Source: Hormiphora californensis
Lineage: Eukaryota; Ctenophora; Tentaculata; Cydippida; Pleurobrachiidae
Length of the DNA: 64,000 nt
Assembly: GCA_020137815.1 (NCBI GenBank)
Contig: CM035353.1
Coordinates: 48,501-112,500 of the forward strand
Direction: 5' to 3'
The position numbers and the translations under genes are program-made. Under the pieces are notes generated by a model. The model saw only the letters and a program-made list of their open reading frames with translations. It was not told the origin of the DNA and did no database searches. Shown here in pieces: positions 1-9,444 of this stretch (its first letter is position 1; every line of letters begins with the position of its first letter).

Positions 1-1368
1 TTCAAAGTTCTCCATATCTACTGTATTAAACTGCTCACTGTGGGTCTTAAGTTTCTTTACCTTGTGAAACCCTTGCCAGTTAAGAATTTTTCCAACCTCG
101 ATGTCTTTGTTGAGTTTCGATGTGTATCGAGTCTTTGAATTTCTGATGAGTTTTTTGTACCTGCCTTTGATGCGGTAGTAAAGTTCCTTAAGCTTGCTTT
201 TATCTGGGAATGAGTCCGTAAGAGAAGTTGCTTTTCCTAGTAGTTTCCTCGCCTCCTTGATGTTCCGATTGTGCCACGGTTGAGTAGAGTGGGCTTTTTT
301 AGATCCTGGGTTTGATACCTTGAATGAAGTGTTGCAGAGTCTGCGGAGGTGGTTTACCATCTCCGTGTATGCTAGAACAGGATCAGAGGGGTCCGCTAGT
401 TTGTTGGTGATATCTGTGAGTGCAGTATCAGACTCTTTCTGAAGATTTCGGAAAAGAGATTTTCCCGTGGTTGTAATAATAAACCTACTGGGGGCCTTAT
501 TGTAAGAGCGTTCCATGCTTCCTATAGAGTTGGCTTGAAACGAACATCTTAAAAGGGTAGTAAGAGGACGATGGTCCGAGGTGGGGAGGAGGCTGCCTAC
601 TTTCATGTGCTCAACGGATTGGAAGAGCTCACGCGACGTAGCAACATAGTCAACTACGGAGCAGCCCTGTCTCTGAATACTAGTAAAGGCTCCTGTTAGG
701 TCACCCAAAGTTCGGCCGTTCAGGATGACTAATTGGTTATCGGTGATTAAATCCGTGAAGTACTTTCCTTGCTTGTTTGTATCGCTATCTTGTGAGGTCC
801 GGGGTAGAATTGTGTCAGCTTCATACTGGGGTGAAACAGGCACATGAGTGTTTTCGAACTCCGTCACTTGGCAGAGTGCCGCTCCAATTCTGGCGTTGAA
901 ATCACCGCAAAGAAGGATTTCAACATTAGCTGGAAGCTTACATATAGTATCGTAGCAGTCCTGAATGGTGTTGACCCCAGTACTGATGGAGTCACCGGAT
1001 GAGTTCTCAGGCCGGGCGTAGACGTTGATGATGTAGATATCTCGTTTCACGTTGAAGAAGGTATGATCGAGCTGGGCTACCAGGATGTCCGGGTTGCTGG
1101 TTTTGATGATGGATAGACCCGGTGATAAGTTGTTTTTAATTAGTATAGCGACTCCTCCGGAGTTAGTGTTGTGCCTGAGGCTAAAGTAGCCTCTGAAGTT
1201 AGTAACCGGTACCTGCTTCCAGACCTCCTGTAGGCAAACTATGTCATGTGAGCTAAGAAGCCTTTCTGTGTCTTTATCTGCAAGCTTGGTTGTGCCGTTT
1301 GAGGTTATCGAGGCTATATTCCAGGATAGAATTCTCAGAGAGTTACTTACATACCGATTTGACTTCAT
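1..1368 (-). CDS. Non-LTR retrotransposon ORF2, 5' part (AP-like endonuclease), cut by window edge
   Basis: Read on the minus strand, an ATG at 1368 opens a frame that stays open to base 1. It encodes an endonuclease/exonuclease/phosphatase-fold domain: LSWNIASI at the start, the LQEVW metal-binding Glu, VYARPE, CGDFNARIG and TSDHRPL in the usual order over about 270 residues, followed by a basic linker. This nuclease nicks target DNA for target-primed reverse transcription in non-LTR elements. The reverse transcriptase would lie to the left of the window. ORF1 ends 45 bases upstream on the same strand, so the two are probably one element. No stop or frameshift is seen in the visible part. 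Domain identity is secure; the clade is not determinable without the RT. Confidence 0.85.
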   Translation of the reverse strand, partial: MKSNRYVSNSLRILSWNIASITSNGTTKLADKDTERLLSSHDIVCLQEVWKQVPVTNFRGYFSLRHNTNSGGVAILIKNNLSPGLSIIKTSNPDILVAQLDHTFFNVKRDIYIINVYARPENSSGDSISTGVNTIQDCYDTICKLPANVEILLCGDFNARIGAALCQVTEFENTHVPVSPQYEADTILPRTSQDSDTNKQGKYFTDLITDNQLVILNGRTLGDLTGAFTSIQRQGCSVVDYVATSRELFQSVEHMKVGSLLPTSDHRPLTTLLRCSFQANSIGSMERSYNKAPSRFIITTTGKSLFRNLQKESDTALTDITNKLADPSDPVLAYTEMVNHLRRLCNTSFKVSNPGSKKAHSTQPWHNRNIKEARKLLGKATSLTDSFPDKSKLKELYYRIKGRYKKLIRNSKTRYTSKLNKDIEVGKILNWQGFHKVKKLKTHSEQFNTVDMENFE

Positions 1369-1413
1369 TATAAAATAATTGATTTTGCACAAGGGTCTAA
1401 GGGGACGGGGAGA

Positions 1414-4400
1414 TTAGCAGTCCGTCAGGGCAGGTGTGGTGGTTAAGTGTTTAGTTAGAAAGTGAATTTTGAATCTCATGTTATTCAGGAGCAGATCTTT
1501 GCCTCTGTCACTGGGGTGAAGACCATCGCTTGCAAGGAGGTGGGCCTTGAAGTTCTTGTGGTTCTCATAACAAAAGTTATTCTCTTGACAAAAGCTCCTC
1601 ATTTTGACTCGAAATTGGATGAGCCTCGTATTCGAGGAGCTGTGATTGGTGAGAATTGGCAGGGAAACGGTTATGCTGACATTGGGCAGTTCCTGTTCGA
1701 GTTTTTGCAGGAATTCGGTGGCTTTCACCCATACTTCATCAGATGCAAACTCCTCATCCTGCAAGAAGTAATGATCATTTACCCCAAGGTGGATATAGAT
1801 GAAGTGTGGTTGTATAGTTATTAGTTCGTCTAGTGTCTCACGAGACTTGTGGTTCAGTGTTTCCCATGACCTTCTATGAATGACGTTTAGAGAGTGCCCG
1901 GTCCCCAGGGCATCATCGCTGGTTACGTGTCTCAATATGCTGTCCGTTACTAGAACAGTTTTTAAGTTACGGGGTCTTTCTGAGAAGGTTGGGAGTTTCC
2001 CTTTGATGGTGATTTGGGATCTGCTGGGTTCTGTGGTTCTTCTTGGCTCCGTTGTTCGTCTATCTGGCCATGATGGCGCTTTAGCCGGTGGTAGTTGTGG
2101 TGGTGGCACCGACTCTATCCTTGAGACCTTTTCATGTAGTTCCTTGATAAGTCTGCTGTCCTCTTGAAAGAAAGCGCTATTATAGTACTTGCAGAGGTCG
2201 TTTTTAGTTTCTTCAAGGTACTTTTGAGCCTCATCAGCTTGCTCAGTCATGGATACCACTTTCTTCTCCACTGCAAGACACATTTTCTCAAGCTTGTCAC
2301 CTAAACTATCCGCTTCAAACATGGTGGTTATTTGCTTTACTTGCTTTGACAGTTCTGATATTGTCCTTTCCATGCTGGGCTTCTGCGTGAGGTCCAAAAC
2401 CAGGGCTTTAACTTCCTTCAGCTCCATTTTCAGTGAGTCGATCTCTGTCTTCACGTCAATTATGCCAATCTCTGTTTTCTGTATGATAGTGGTTTCAAGA
2501 GGTGTCAGTGGAAGGTCTGTGGGTGAGTTGAGGTTTGTGAGTGGAGGCTGGAGATCTAGTTCATGTAGCTCTAGCGGAGGGGCCCCGGGGGACGGGGGTT
2601 CAGGGGTCGGCTTGGCTTCATTGGATGTTTGTGATAGCAGGATGATAGAATCCCTCGTCAGGGAGGGTGTTTCAATCGCATCGAGATCTCCATTTATAGA
2701 TGCAACATAGTCGCTTAGGGGTGTGTCAGATTCCGGGTAATCAGACTGGGCGCTTCCACTCTCGCTACCCGAGATCATGTTAGGGCAAGGGGAGTAAGAT
2801 CCCCCAAGGAAGAGGAAGCAACAGCTAGGAGTGTTGTCGCCTGTTACGCCCTCTTTCTCAACAGACCATTCGACGTCATGGGTGTCGCCGCTAACAAGAA
2901 GCATGTCACCTGCTTTCAGGGAGCATTTCCTGATAGTTCTCTTCTTTCTCAACAAGAAGCACCTCTCGTCAGTTCCAAGGCATAGTACTGCAATGGTTGG
3001 GTCCTCGCCCTTACCCTTTCTGTTGATAGGTTGGTATTTAGGCTTCGAGCCAGGCTGGAGGGCGCAGAACTGGGCAACTGAGAAGTCGACAGAAATATCA
3101 AATACTTCCCCAAGAGCTCCTGTGGTATTCTTGGCGATGATATGGAGACTTGAGGGTACTTCCTGGGCCAGGAGATCAATTGGGTTGGTCGCTCCTTCTG
3201 TGTCAAGAAACCCCAAGTTACTGCATTCTTCAATGAATGAGTAGACCGGAAAATGCTCCCGGTGTAACCCAATTCTGGCAGACTTTTTGGAATCTATCTC
3301 GTACCAACCGGGTTCTGATATTGTTTTAGCCTTTTGATCCCGCTTCTTTTTCTCTCCCATGGGTGATGTAGACAATGTGCGAGATCTGTGTTTCGGTCTC
3401 AGTCGGGAGACCAGAACATTCTCTCCCGGGGATGTGCGGTAATCTACTTTTGGTGTCTTGACTGGTACCACGAGGCTACAGTTTCGTTTTTCAGGGGATA
3501 CTAAGTCCGCTTCCGTTATCGTCGGGCCAGGAGATTTGTTGGGGGTGCTGCTTTGGGATTTTGAAGGGTCAAACACATTTTCAACCTCCAAGTTATTCAG
3601 TGCCGCCGAGGAAGGGGATGGAAAAGGAGAAGGAGAAGAAGTAGGGGGCGGTGTGATGACCACATCAACACCTCCTTCTGAGGATTTGGTGCCTTGTTCC
3701 GTGCTCACCATGTACACTTGGCGAACGCAGTTTCTGATTCCAAAGTGTCTGGATTGCAGTTTTTCCAGAATGGGTGGGTCTTGATCACGGTCCTGGGGTT
3801 GGTATCCGTAGATCTGTAGCGCCTTGGGGACAAGAGTTGGGCCCTCTCTCCGATCATGATTCAACTTCTTGGGCACTGACAAAGATACTACACAAAACAA
3901 CGGAAACAAGGACTGACCCGAAGTAAAAAATAAAAGTGTGTTAGTGGATAGCAACATTAGATTAAAGTAAAAAGTAGTTAGTTGAGAGTTGGTTGTGGGT
4001 AGAGTGTGTGTCCAGTGTAGTGCTAAGTAGAAGAGAATAATAATAGAAGAAAATATGAAGTGAGATGACGTCATTCGCGGGATGACGTCATTCGAGCCAA
4101 GGGCGCGCTGCGGTCGCACAAAAATTTCCGGCTGATCGACACAGAGAGAGAATGTAAAAATCACCCTACTATGTGAACTGTGTGCCCAAACATACAATAT
4201 AAGTCCTTTTGAATTCACTTTCAAATATCTCCTCCGTGGCTCAACTAGATGATTGATCAGAATCCGCGCTGCCATCCCCGAGGTAGGTGGTTCGATACTG
4301 CCGTCCGCATGTGTTTTGCTCAGCCTAACCATACAATTCCCAAATAATAACATGTTAAGTCCCTTTGAATTCCCTTCCAAACAACAGCCGCATGGCTCAA

Positions 4401-5106
4401 ACATGTGATTGGACCATTCACATCTTGCGAGACGTAAGGTCAGAGGTTCGAATCCGCCCGCCACTACCATTTTGCCCGGCAGAGCATCCAGCTCTTGTGA
4501 CAACATACTCCAGTTTAGTCTCATAAATACTCCTGAATTGTAACTATCATAGTCCCGGCGTAGCTCAGGTGGTAGAGCGCCCCCGACAACACGAACAGGG
4601 CCAAGGGGAGAGGGAAGACCGAATCCCGGCTCTGCAAAATTTTTGCTCGGCAGGGTAAAAATTCTTCCCAAAAGAGGGGACCCCATAAAAACTCCAGAAT
4701 GTCCAACCATGGTAGTAACACTCAAACACATCAGACACACCATGATTATTATTAAATACCGGTGTGCTACTGTAGGAGATTGTCGGTCTTGGGGCTGGTG
4801 TCCTGCTCCTGTGGAGTAGATATCCCGGTGTACCACAGTAGAGTCTTGGCCATAGTCGTCGGTCTGGGTTTCCTTTGTTAGCGTGTCCGTATCGTACTCA
4901 GGTTGATGTACCTCAGTGAATTGTAGGTGAGGTGAGGGGAGGCGGGAGGGGGTGGCTATGGTAGGAGCAGAGAAAGCAGGAGCAGAGAAATTGAGAACAT
5001 CATGAGCGCAAAACCTACCCGACGGGGGTGGGTCTGCTAGGGGGATGTTAGGAGCGGGGGCGGGAGTGGGCGCCCCCCTAGCAGCCCGGGTCCTCTTTGC
5101 AGTCAT
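1414..5106 (-). CDS. Retrotransposon ORF1 with coiled coil and SGNH esterase domain (N-terminal third doubtful)
   Basis: A minus-strand open frame of 1230 codons. The C-terminal ~200 residues are an SGNH/GDSL hydrolase: LVTDSILRHV (block I Ser), YIHLGVNDHYF (block III Asn) and ASDGLHPSDRG (Asp and His of block V). Such esterase domains are known in CR1-like ORF1 proteins. A heptad-rich coiled coil (about residues 880-1000) precedes it. Upstream, about residues 620-790, IAVLCLGTDERCFLL and KAGDMLLVSGDTHDVEW resemble an AlkB-type dioxygenase core without the usual HxD. The first ~400 codons are antisense to tRNA-like SINEs (4.2-4.66 kb), so the true start may be an internal ATG such as the one at 3711. 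ORF2 follows after 45 bases. Confidence 0.7.
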   Translation of the reverse strand: MTAKRTRAARGAPTPAPAPNIPLADPPPSGRFCAHDVLNFSAPAFSAPTIATPSRLPSPHLQFTEVHQPEYDTDTLTKETQTDDYGQDSTVVHRDIYSTGAGHQPQDRQSPTVAHRYLIIIMVCLMCLSVTTMVGHSGVFMGSPLLGRIFTLPSKNFAEPGFGLPSPLGPVRVVGGALPPELRRDYDSYNSGVFMRLNWSMLSQELDALPGKMVVAGGFEPLTLRLARCEWSNHMFEPCGCCLEGNSKGLNMLLFGNCMVRLSKTHADGSIEPPTSGMAARILINHLVEPRRRYLKVNSKGLILYVWAHSSHSRVIFTFSLCVDQPEIFVRPQRALGSNDVIPRMTSSHFIFSSIIILFYLALHWTHTLPTTNSQLTTFYFNLMLLSTNTLLFFTSGQSLFPLFCVVSLSVPKKLNHDRREGPTLVPKALQIYGYQPQDRDQDPPILEKLQSRHFGIRNCVRQVYMVSTEQGTKSSEGGVDVVITPPPTSSPSPFPSPSSAALNNLEVENVFDPSKSQSSTPNKSPGPTITEADLVSPEKRNCSLVVPVKTPKVDYRTSPGENVLVSRLRPKHRSRTLSTSPMGEKKKRDQKAKTISEPGWYEIDSKKSARIGLHREHFPVYSFIEECSNLGFLDTEGATNPIDLLAQEVPSSLHIIAKNTTGALGEVFDISVDFSVAQFCALQPGSKPKYQPINRKGKGEDPTIAVLCLGTDERCFLLRKKRTIRKCSLKAGDMLLVSGDTHDVEWSVEKEGVTGDNTPSCCFLFLGGSYSPCPNMISGSESGSAQSDYPESDTPLSDYVASINGDLDAIETPSLTRDSIILLSQTSNEAKPTPEPPSPGAPPLELHELDLQPPLTNLNSPTDLPLTPLETTIIQKTEIGIIDVKTEIDSLKMELKEVKALVLDLTQKPSMERTISELSKQVKQITTMFEADSLGDKLEKMCLAVEKKVVSMTEQADEAQKYLEETKNDLCKYYNSAFFQEDSRLIKELHEKVSRIESVPPPQLPPAKAPSWPDRRTTEPRRTTEPSRSQITIKGKLPTFSERPRNLKTVLVTDSILRHVTSDDALGTGHSLNVIHRRSWETLNHKSRETLDELITIQPHFIYIHLGVNDHYFLQDEEFASDEVWVKATEFLQKLEQELPNVSITVSLPILTNHSSSNTRLIQFRVKMRSFCQENNFCYENHKNFKAHLLASDGLHPSDRGKDLLLNNMRFKIHFLTKHLTTTPALTDC
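4066..4090. promoter_or_regulatory. Two palindromic CRE/ATF sites 17 bp apart
   Basis: TGACGTCA occurs at 4066-4073 and 4083-4090 within a 17-bp direct repeat. The full palindromic CRE is the consensus for CREB/ATF bZIP factors. It lies upstream of the likely internal start of the retrotransposon ORF1 (minus strand), so it may belong to that element's promoter. Function is inferred from the motif only. Confidence 0.5.
4225..4665 (+). repeat. Cluster of three tRNA-derived SINE-like units
   Basis: Three successive units begin with an A-box-like segment (GTGGCTCAACTAGATGAT near 4236, ATGGCTCAAACATGTGAT near 4392, TAGCTCAGGTGGTAGAGCG near 4561). The first two have a B-box-like GTTCGA; the second carries GGTTCGAATCC at about 4445. 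Each is followed by a related TTTTGCTCAGC, TTTTGCCCGGCAG or TTTTGCTCGGCAG tail, and the first two are preceded by a GAATTC-containing stretch. None folds as a complete tRNA with a paired acceptor stem, so these are tRNA-derived repeats rather than tRNA genes. Confidence 0.55.
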
Positions 5107-5614
5107 GTACTAGTACAAGCTTGTATAGGTACTGTACAGGGTGTCGTTGTGCAGCTGCAGGTATATCTCGGAAGTAGATATGTACTGGATCAAATCGAGA
5201 GCAGCAACGTAACAACGAGAGAGGGCAGTGTGTGTGTATGTGTCAGTGAAAGTCAGTGTTTCAGCTCATTTTTGCCAACATCTCAGCCCCCGTAGCCTCC
5301 CCCTCTCCTGTGCGAATATCAGGGAGGCTGTGCCCGTTTTAGCCCCCTCCCCACCTCCCGGTTCCGCCACCCCTGCCTTCCGTGAGAGGCCAGAGATAGT
5401 TTCTATATATCGACAAGTAAAATCGGGTCTCCGCCAAGTCAAGAGAATATAACCAGTGTCTGAGATATGTTTGGAGCGCGCGATGTGCCATCTTATAGGT
5501 TGTTAGCGCGTGTCACGCACGCCCCTCGCCATACCAGTGTGGAAATTAATCTTTCAGTGTAACTTCAACAAAATAACAGGCTGAATTTTGTTAATTAATT
5601 TCACTGATTTCACT
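5107..5614. other. Gap between retrotransposon and SWIB gene; no gene recognised
   Basis: The stretch contains a short proline-rich open frame (5228-5452, 74 codons) with no recognisable domain. An upstream first exon of the SWIB gene could lie here, but I cannot identify one. Confidence 0.4.
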
Positions 5615-5622
5615 GTCAAGAA

Positions 5623-5926
5623 CAGGGGTGTAGGAATAGGGGGGGCGACGGGGGCGGCCGCCCCCCCCCCACTTTTTGCCAGGTTCGCCCCCTCACTTCT
5701 GTCACCAACAATCAACACTCACTCCCAAATGCCGAAATCATGACTTTTCGGCTCAAAACCCTAAAAATTTTCTCGGGCTCCGCTGTCGCTCCGCCCGATG
5801 TATGGTAAATGCAGTAGAATAGGTGACTAAATCTTGCTCACAAAAATTTTTCGTGGGCTCTGGCCACCGCTGTAATTGGTCACGTGACTTCGCCCCCTCA
5901 CTTGAAGAATCATTCCTACACCCCTG
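5623..5926. mobile_element. hAT-type MITE
   Basis: A 304-bp element with inverted ends CAGGGGTGTAGGAAT and ATTCCTACACCCCTG, flanked by the 8-bp duplication GTCAAGAA (5615-5622 and 5927-5934). CAGGG termini with 8-bp duplications are typical of hAT elements. No coding sequence is present, so it is non-autonomous. It ends 20 bp after its duplication from the splice acceptor of the first visible SWIB exon. Confidence 0.85.
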
Positions 5927-5954
5927 GTCAAGAACTTACAATCTAATGTCACAG

Positions 5955-8900
5955 GTTCAAAATCGGATGTTAAAGTGTCTCCTGAGCTTGCCAAGATTAT
6001 TGGTGCTGAGGTGTTACCCATGTCAGAGATTAGCCTTCGATTACACCAGGTTAGTTCAAACACCGGGTAATAAAGAGCTATGAAGCAAGGGTGGCTTTGG
6101 TACCAACCGTTAGGAAACGGTTAGGAAATCGTGCCAACTGATACTATGAGCATAAAACTTCATATTAAACTGTACTAGAAAAATAGTCGTCAATTGGGAT
6201 TTTTCTAATGGTTATATGCCTTGTAGAATTGTATTAATATGTTTAACCCCCCCCCCCCCCCCCGCTACGCGTCCCCCGATAACATATCTGACTTGTTCTC
6301 ACATTGTAGGAGGTTTTGAGTAGGCAGCTCTATGAGGCAGATGACAGGAGATATATCATATGTGATGAAGATTTCAAAGCTGTCTTCAAAAATGAAAAGT
6401 ACGGTAGTTGTTGTGCCTTCCACGCATTGTGTCCCCTACTACCACATTTTCCAATTTCCATATAATATTCTGGCTCCGATTTGATCCCCATTTCCGGTTC
6501 CCATATCGAGTCCTTACTCCCGTTTTGATTCCTATTTCCCGTGATATCAGAGTGAGAGTGACAGCACTGGTTAACCTCTGTAAGAAACACGTTACTAAGC
6601 TGGAAAAGGAGAGCAATCCAAACGGAAAGAAGAAAGGTAATGTTGTACCAATCTTTTGAGCATCACCATGAGTCTTGTTATTGTTAAACAATTTGAACCA
6701 GAACCGCATACTACGATGTCCGTATTAGTTAATATTAGTTAATATATTACTTAATATCATTATTGTTTCAGGTGGTATGTACGGTAAGAAACTATGGCTA
6801 AGCCCAGATTTGGCAGATATTATTGGATTCAATTACATGTCACGGTAAGCCCCACCTCCTCAACATCCTGTCTGGCGCAGCGACCCCATCTGAGCGGACT
6901 GTCAAATGGGGTATGGCGCCGCCATACACACGGTGTCCCTTAAGGAGGTGAAACCTCGGCTAGATAAAGTATTTTGGAGACCGGACCTAGGTTACGTATT
7001 TTTGACCGAGGAATCCGAAAAACATAAAATTAAAATCGAAAACGTAGCGGTTTTTGCGTAAAACGGCAAAAACTGTCATTTTTCAGCGATTTTCGACTTT
7101 TTACGCTTTCTAGAGATTTTAAAAAATATTTCCTTTCAAGATATGATCTTGTGCTTCTATACTAATAAAATACAATCGATTTGCTACAAATTGGTCTCGG
7201 GTTTGTGTGATTTGGTCAAAAGGTCTCTTTACTGTGGCCCATCAAAGATGTATACTCTGCAAATACGTTTTTGGCTCCTGTGGCCACAGTTGTGGACCAA
7301 AAGAAGATTTATTATACACCAAAATTTGCGTCTTCTGAAGGCGAACAACCTGGTTTTTACGAAATTTGATTTCATGCAGGCGTTCAAAAATTACAGCCGA
7401 AAAACTGGTACAGTAGATTTCGGAAATACCCCTACTTCAACAAACCCTAATCCAGATAAGATTTCGAAAAATATACATCTTCATACATGAAAATGAAGCT
7501 CAGATAAATGCCAACATGATGCAAAAAACGGGAAGTGTGTAACTTATTTCGTTTAGAAGCTATAGCGAAAATAAAAGTGCTTGTATTTGCCTTGAAAACA
7601 CCCTCTAAAAACCATACTTTCAGACAATTTCTGACAATTTCAAACAAATTCTGTCCACAGGGGGCTAAGTTGGTGCACTGGAGGTGACATTTAATTCGTA
7701 TTGCATTTATAGACAGATTTGCTTTTTTTCAGGGCTTTTAGAGGGTGTTTTCAAGGCAAATACAAGCACTTTTATTTTCGCTATAGCTTCTAAACGAAAT
7801 AAGTTACACACTTCCCGTTTTTTGCATCATGTTGGCATTTGTCTGAGCTTCATTTTCATGTATGAAGATGTATATTTTTCGAAATCTTATCTGGATTAGG
7901 GTTTGTTGAAGTAGGGGTATTTCCGAAATCTACTGTACCAGTTTTTCGGCTGTAATTTTTGAACGCCTGCATGAAATCAAATTTCGTAAAAACCAGGTTG
8001 TTCGCCTTCAGAAGACGCAAATTTTGGTGTATAATAAATCTTCTTTTGGTCCACAACTGTGGCCACAGGAGCCAAAAACGTATTTGCAGAGTATACATCT
8101 TTGATGGGCCACAGTAAAGAGACCTTTTGACCAAATCACACAAACCCGAGACCAATTTGTAGCAAATCGATTTTATTTTATTAGTATAGAAGCACAAGAT
8201 CATATCTTGAAAGGAAATATTTTTAAAATCTCTAGAAAGCGTAAAAAGTCGAAAATCGCTGAAAAATAACAGTTTTTGCCGTTTTACGCAAAAACCGCTA
8301 CGTTTTCGATTTTAATTTTATGTTTTTCGGATTCCTCGGTCAAAAATACGTAACCTAGGTCCGGTCTCCAAAATACTTTATCTAGCCGAGGTTTCACCTC
8401 CTTAAGGGACACCGTGTACAGTTTACATCTGTTATGTTCTAATCCTCATTTACATTTGTACTACACCTGTTTCCCGTGCGTGGTGAAACAGCAGCGCTCT
8501 ACATCCCCATCCATTCATTCCTTATAAGGAACCCCTCCCTTCTCCCCGTCCATTCATTCCTTATAAGGAACTCCTCCCTTCTCCCCATCCATTCATTCCT
8601 TATAAGGAACCCCTCCCTTCTCCCCGTCCATTCATTCCTTATAAGGAACTCCTCCCTTCTCCCCATCCATTCATTCCTTATAAGGACCTCCTCCCTTCTC
8701 CCCATCCATTCATTCCTTATAAGGACCTCCTCCCTTCTCCCCATCCATTCATTCCTTATAAGGAACTCCCCCTTCTCCCCATCCATTCATTCCTTATAAG
8801 GAACTCCTCCCTTCTCCCCATCCATTCATTCCTTATAAGGAGCTCCTCCCTTCTCCCCGTCTGGTTCATTTGTACAGCCCAGAGAGAATAATAAAAACTC

Positions 8901-9344
8901 TGACAATCCTCCCTTTTAATAAATTCAGGAGTTCAGTGGTTAAGGAGATGTGGAAGGTGATAAAGCAGCGTGGACTCCAGGACCCCGCCAATAAACAATT
9001 CATGATCGTGGAGGCTGACATGATGCCAATTTTCAAGCTGAAGAAAGTTAAAACCTTCGGTAAGTCATGCTTATTGTGAAACTACTATCATTTTCATTTT
9101 AATTTAATTGAGTCACTTTGATTAGTTGTTGATGGACACTCTCACACGATATATCTGAAATATCTTCAGCTCACTTTAAGGGGTGTCCTAGGCAGTTATA
9201 CATACATTGAAACACCTATCTACAGGAATGATGAAGTATCTCACGTCCCACATGGTTGATGATGGGGAGACATTCAGTTATAACAGACACTACCCCGAAT
9301 ACGACCCCCCAACTGAAGACAACGGCACCTCTGCTGGTTCCTAG
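5955..9344 (+). CDS. Protein with two SWIB/MDM2 domains (5' end not found)
   Basis: Six exons join in frame with consensus splice sites: 5955-6049, 6310-6403, 6553-6636, 6772-6844, 8929-9059 and 9226-9344 (TAG stop). Exons 1-2 give a SWIB domain (VSPELAKIIGAEVLPMSE, then LYEADDRRYIICDEDFKAVF). Exon 3 is a basic linker with NLCKKHVTKLEKE. Exons 4-5 give a second SWIB domain (KLWLSPDLADIIGFNYMSR, then LQDPANKQFMIVEADMMPIF). The tail is acidic. SWIB domains occur in chromatin remodelling subunits and in UAF30/TRI1-type nuclear proteins; two in tandem is less common. No start codon or 5' exon is identified. The intron between exons 4 and 5 holds a foldback element and a 39-bp minisatellite. Domain calls are firm; the nuclear role is inference. 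Confidence 0.8.
6929..8416. mobile_element. 1.5-kb foldback element with TACA duplication
   Basis: Two arms of roughly 730 bp are near-perfect reverse complements around position 7675; the same 115-codon frame is readable from both arms. The termini are CACGGTGTCCCTTAAGG and its complement, flanked by TACA at 6925-6928 and 8417-8420. A CAC terminus with a 4-bp duplication is reminiscent of Chapaev/CMC-type transposons, but no transposase is present and this assignment is tentative. It sits in a SWIB-gene intron. Confidence 0.8.
8505..8868 (+). repeat. 39-bp minisatellite, about nine copies
   Basis: The unit contains CCATTCATTCCTTATAAGGA followed by a C/T-rich segment. Period 39 is exact (for example 8511 to 8550) and divisible by three, so both strands show a spurious repeated frame of 13 residues. 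It lies in the fourth visible SWIB-gene intron, upstream of exon 8929-9059. Confidence 0.9.
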
Positions 9345-9444
9345 GGGTCAACAAGGGGACACTTGGGAAGAAGAGCTGTATTAATCAGGGTGTTAGTTAT
9401 TGGTAATATGGTGTTATTTAAAAAGAAGTTTCATATGTTCTGTC

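Noticed and set aside
4555-4640. Functional tRNA gene
   Set aside because: A-box is good but there is no pairing acceptor stem or proper anticodon arm; tRNA-derived repeat.
7680-7900. Short hydrophobic ORF as a small membrane protein
   Set aside because: Lies at the palindrome centre and is duplicated on the other strand.
7143-8203. Identical 115-codon frames on both strands
   Set aside because: They are mirror images produced by the foldback element at 6929-8416; no domain and no start context.
8476-8799. Repetitive HSFLIRNPSLLP protein
   Set aside because: 39-bp minisatellite inside an intron.
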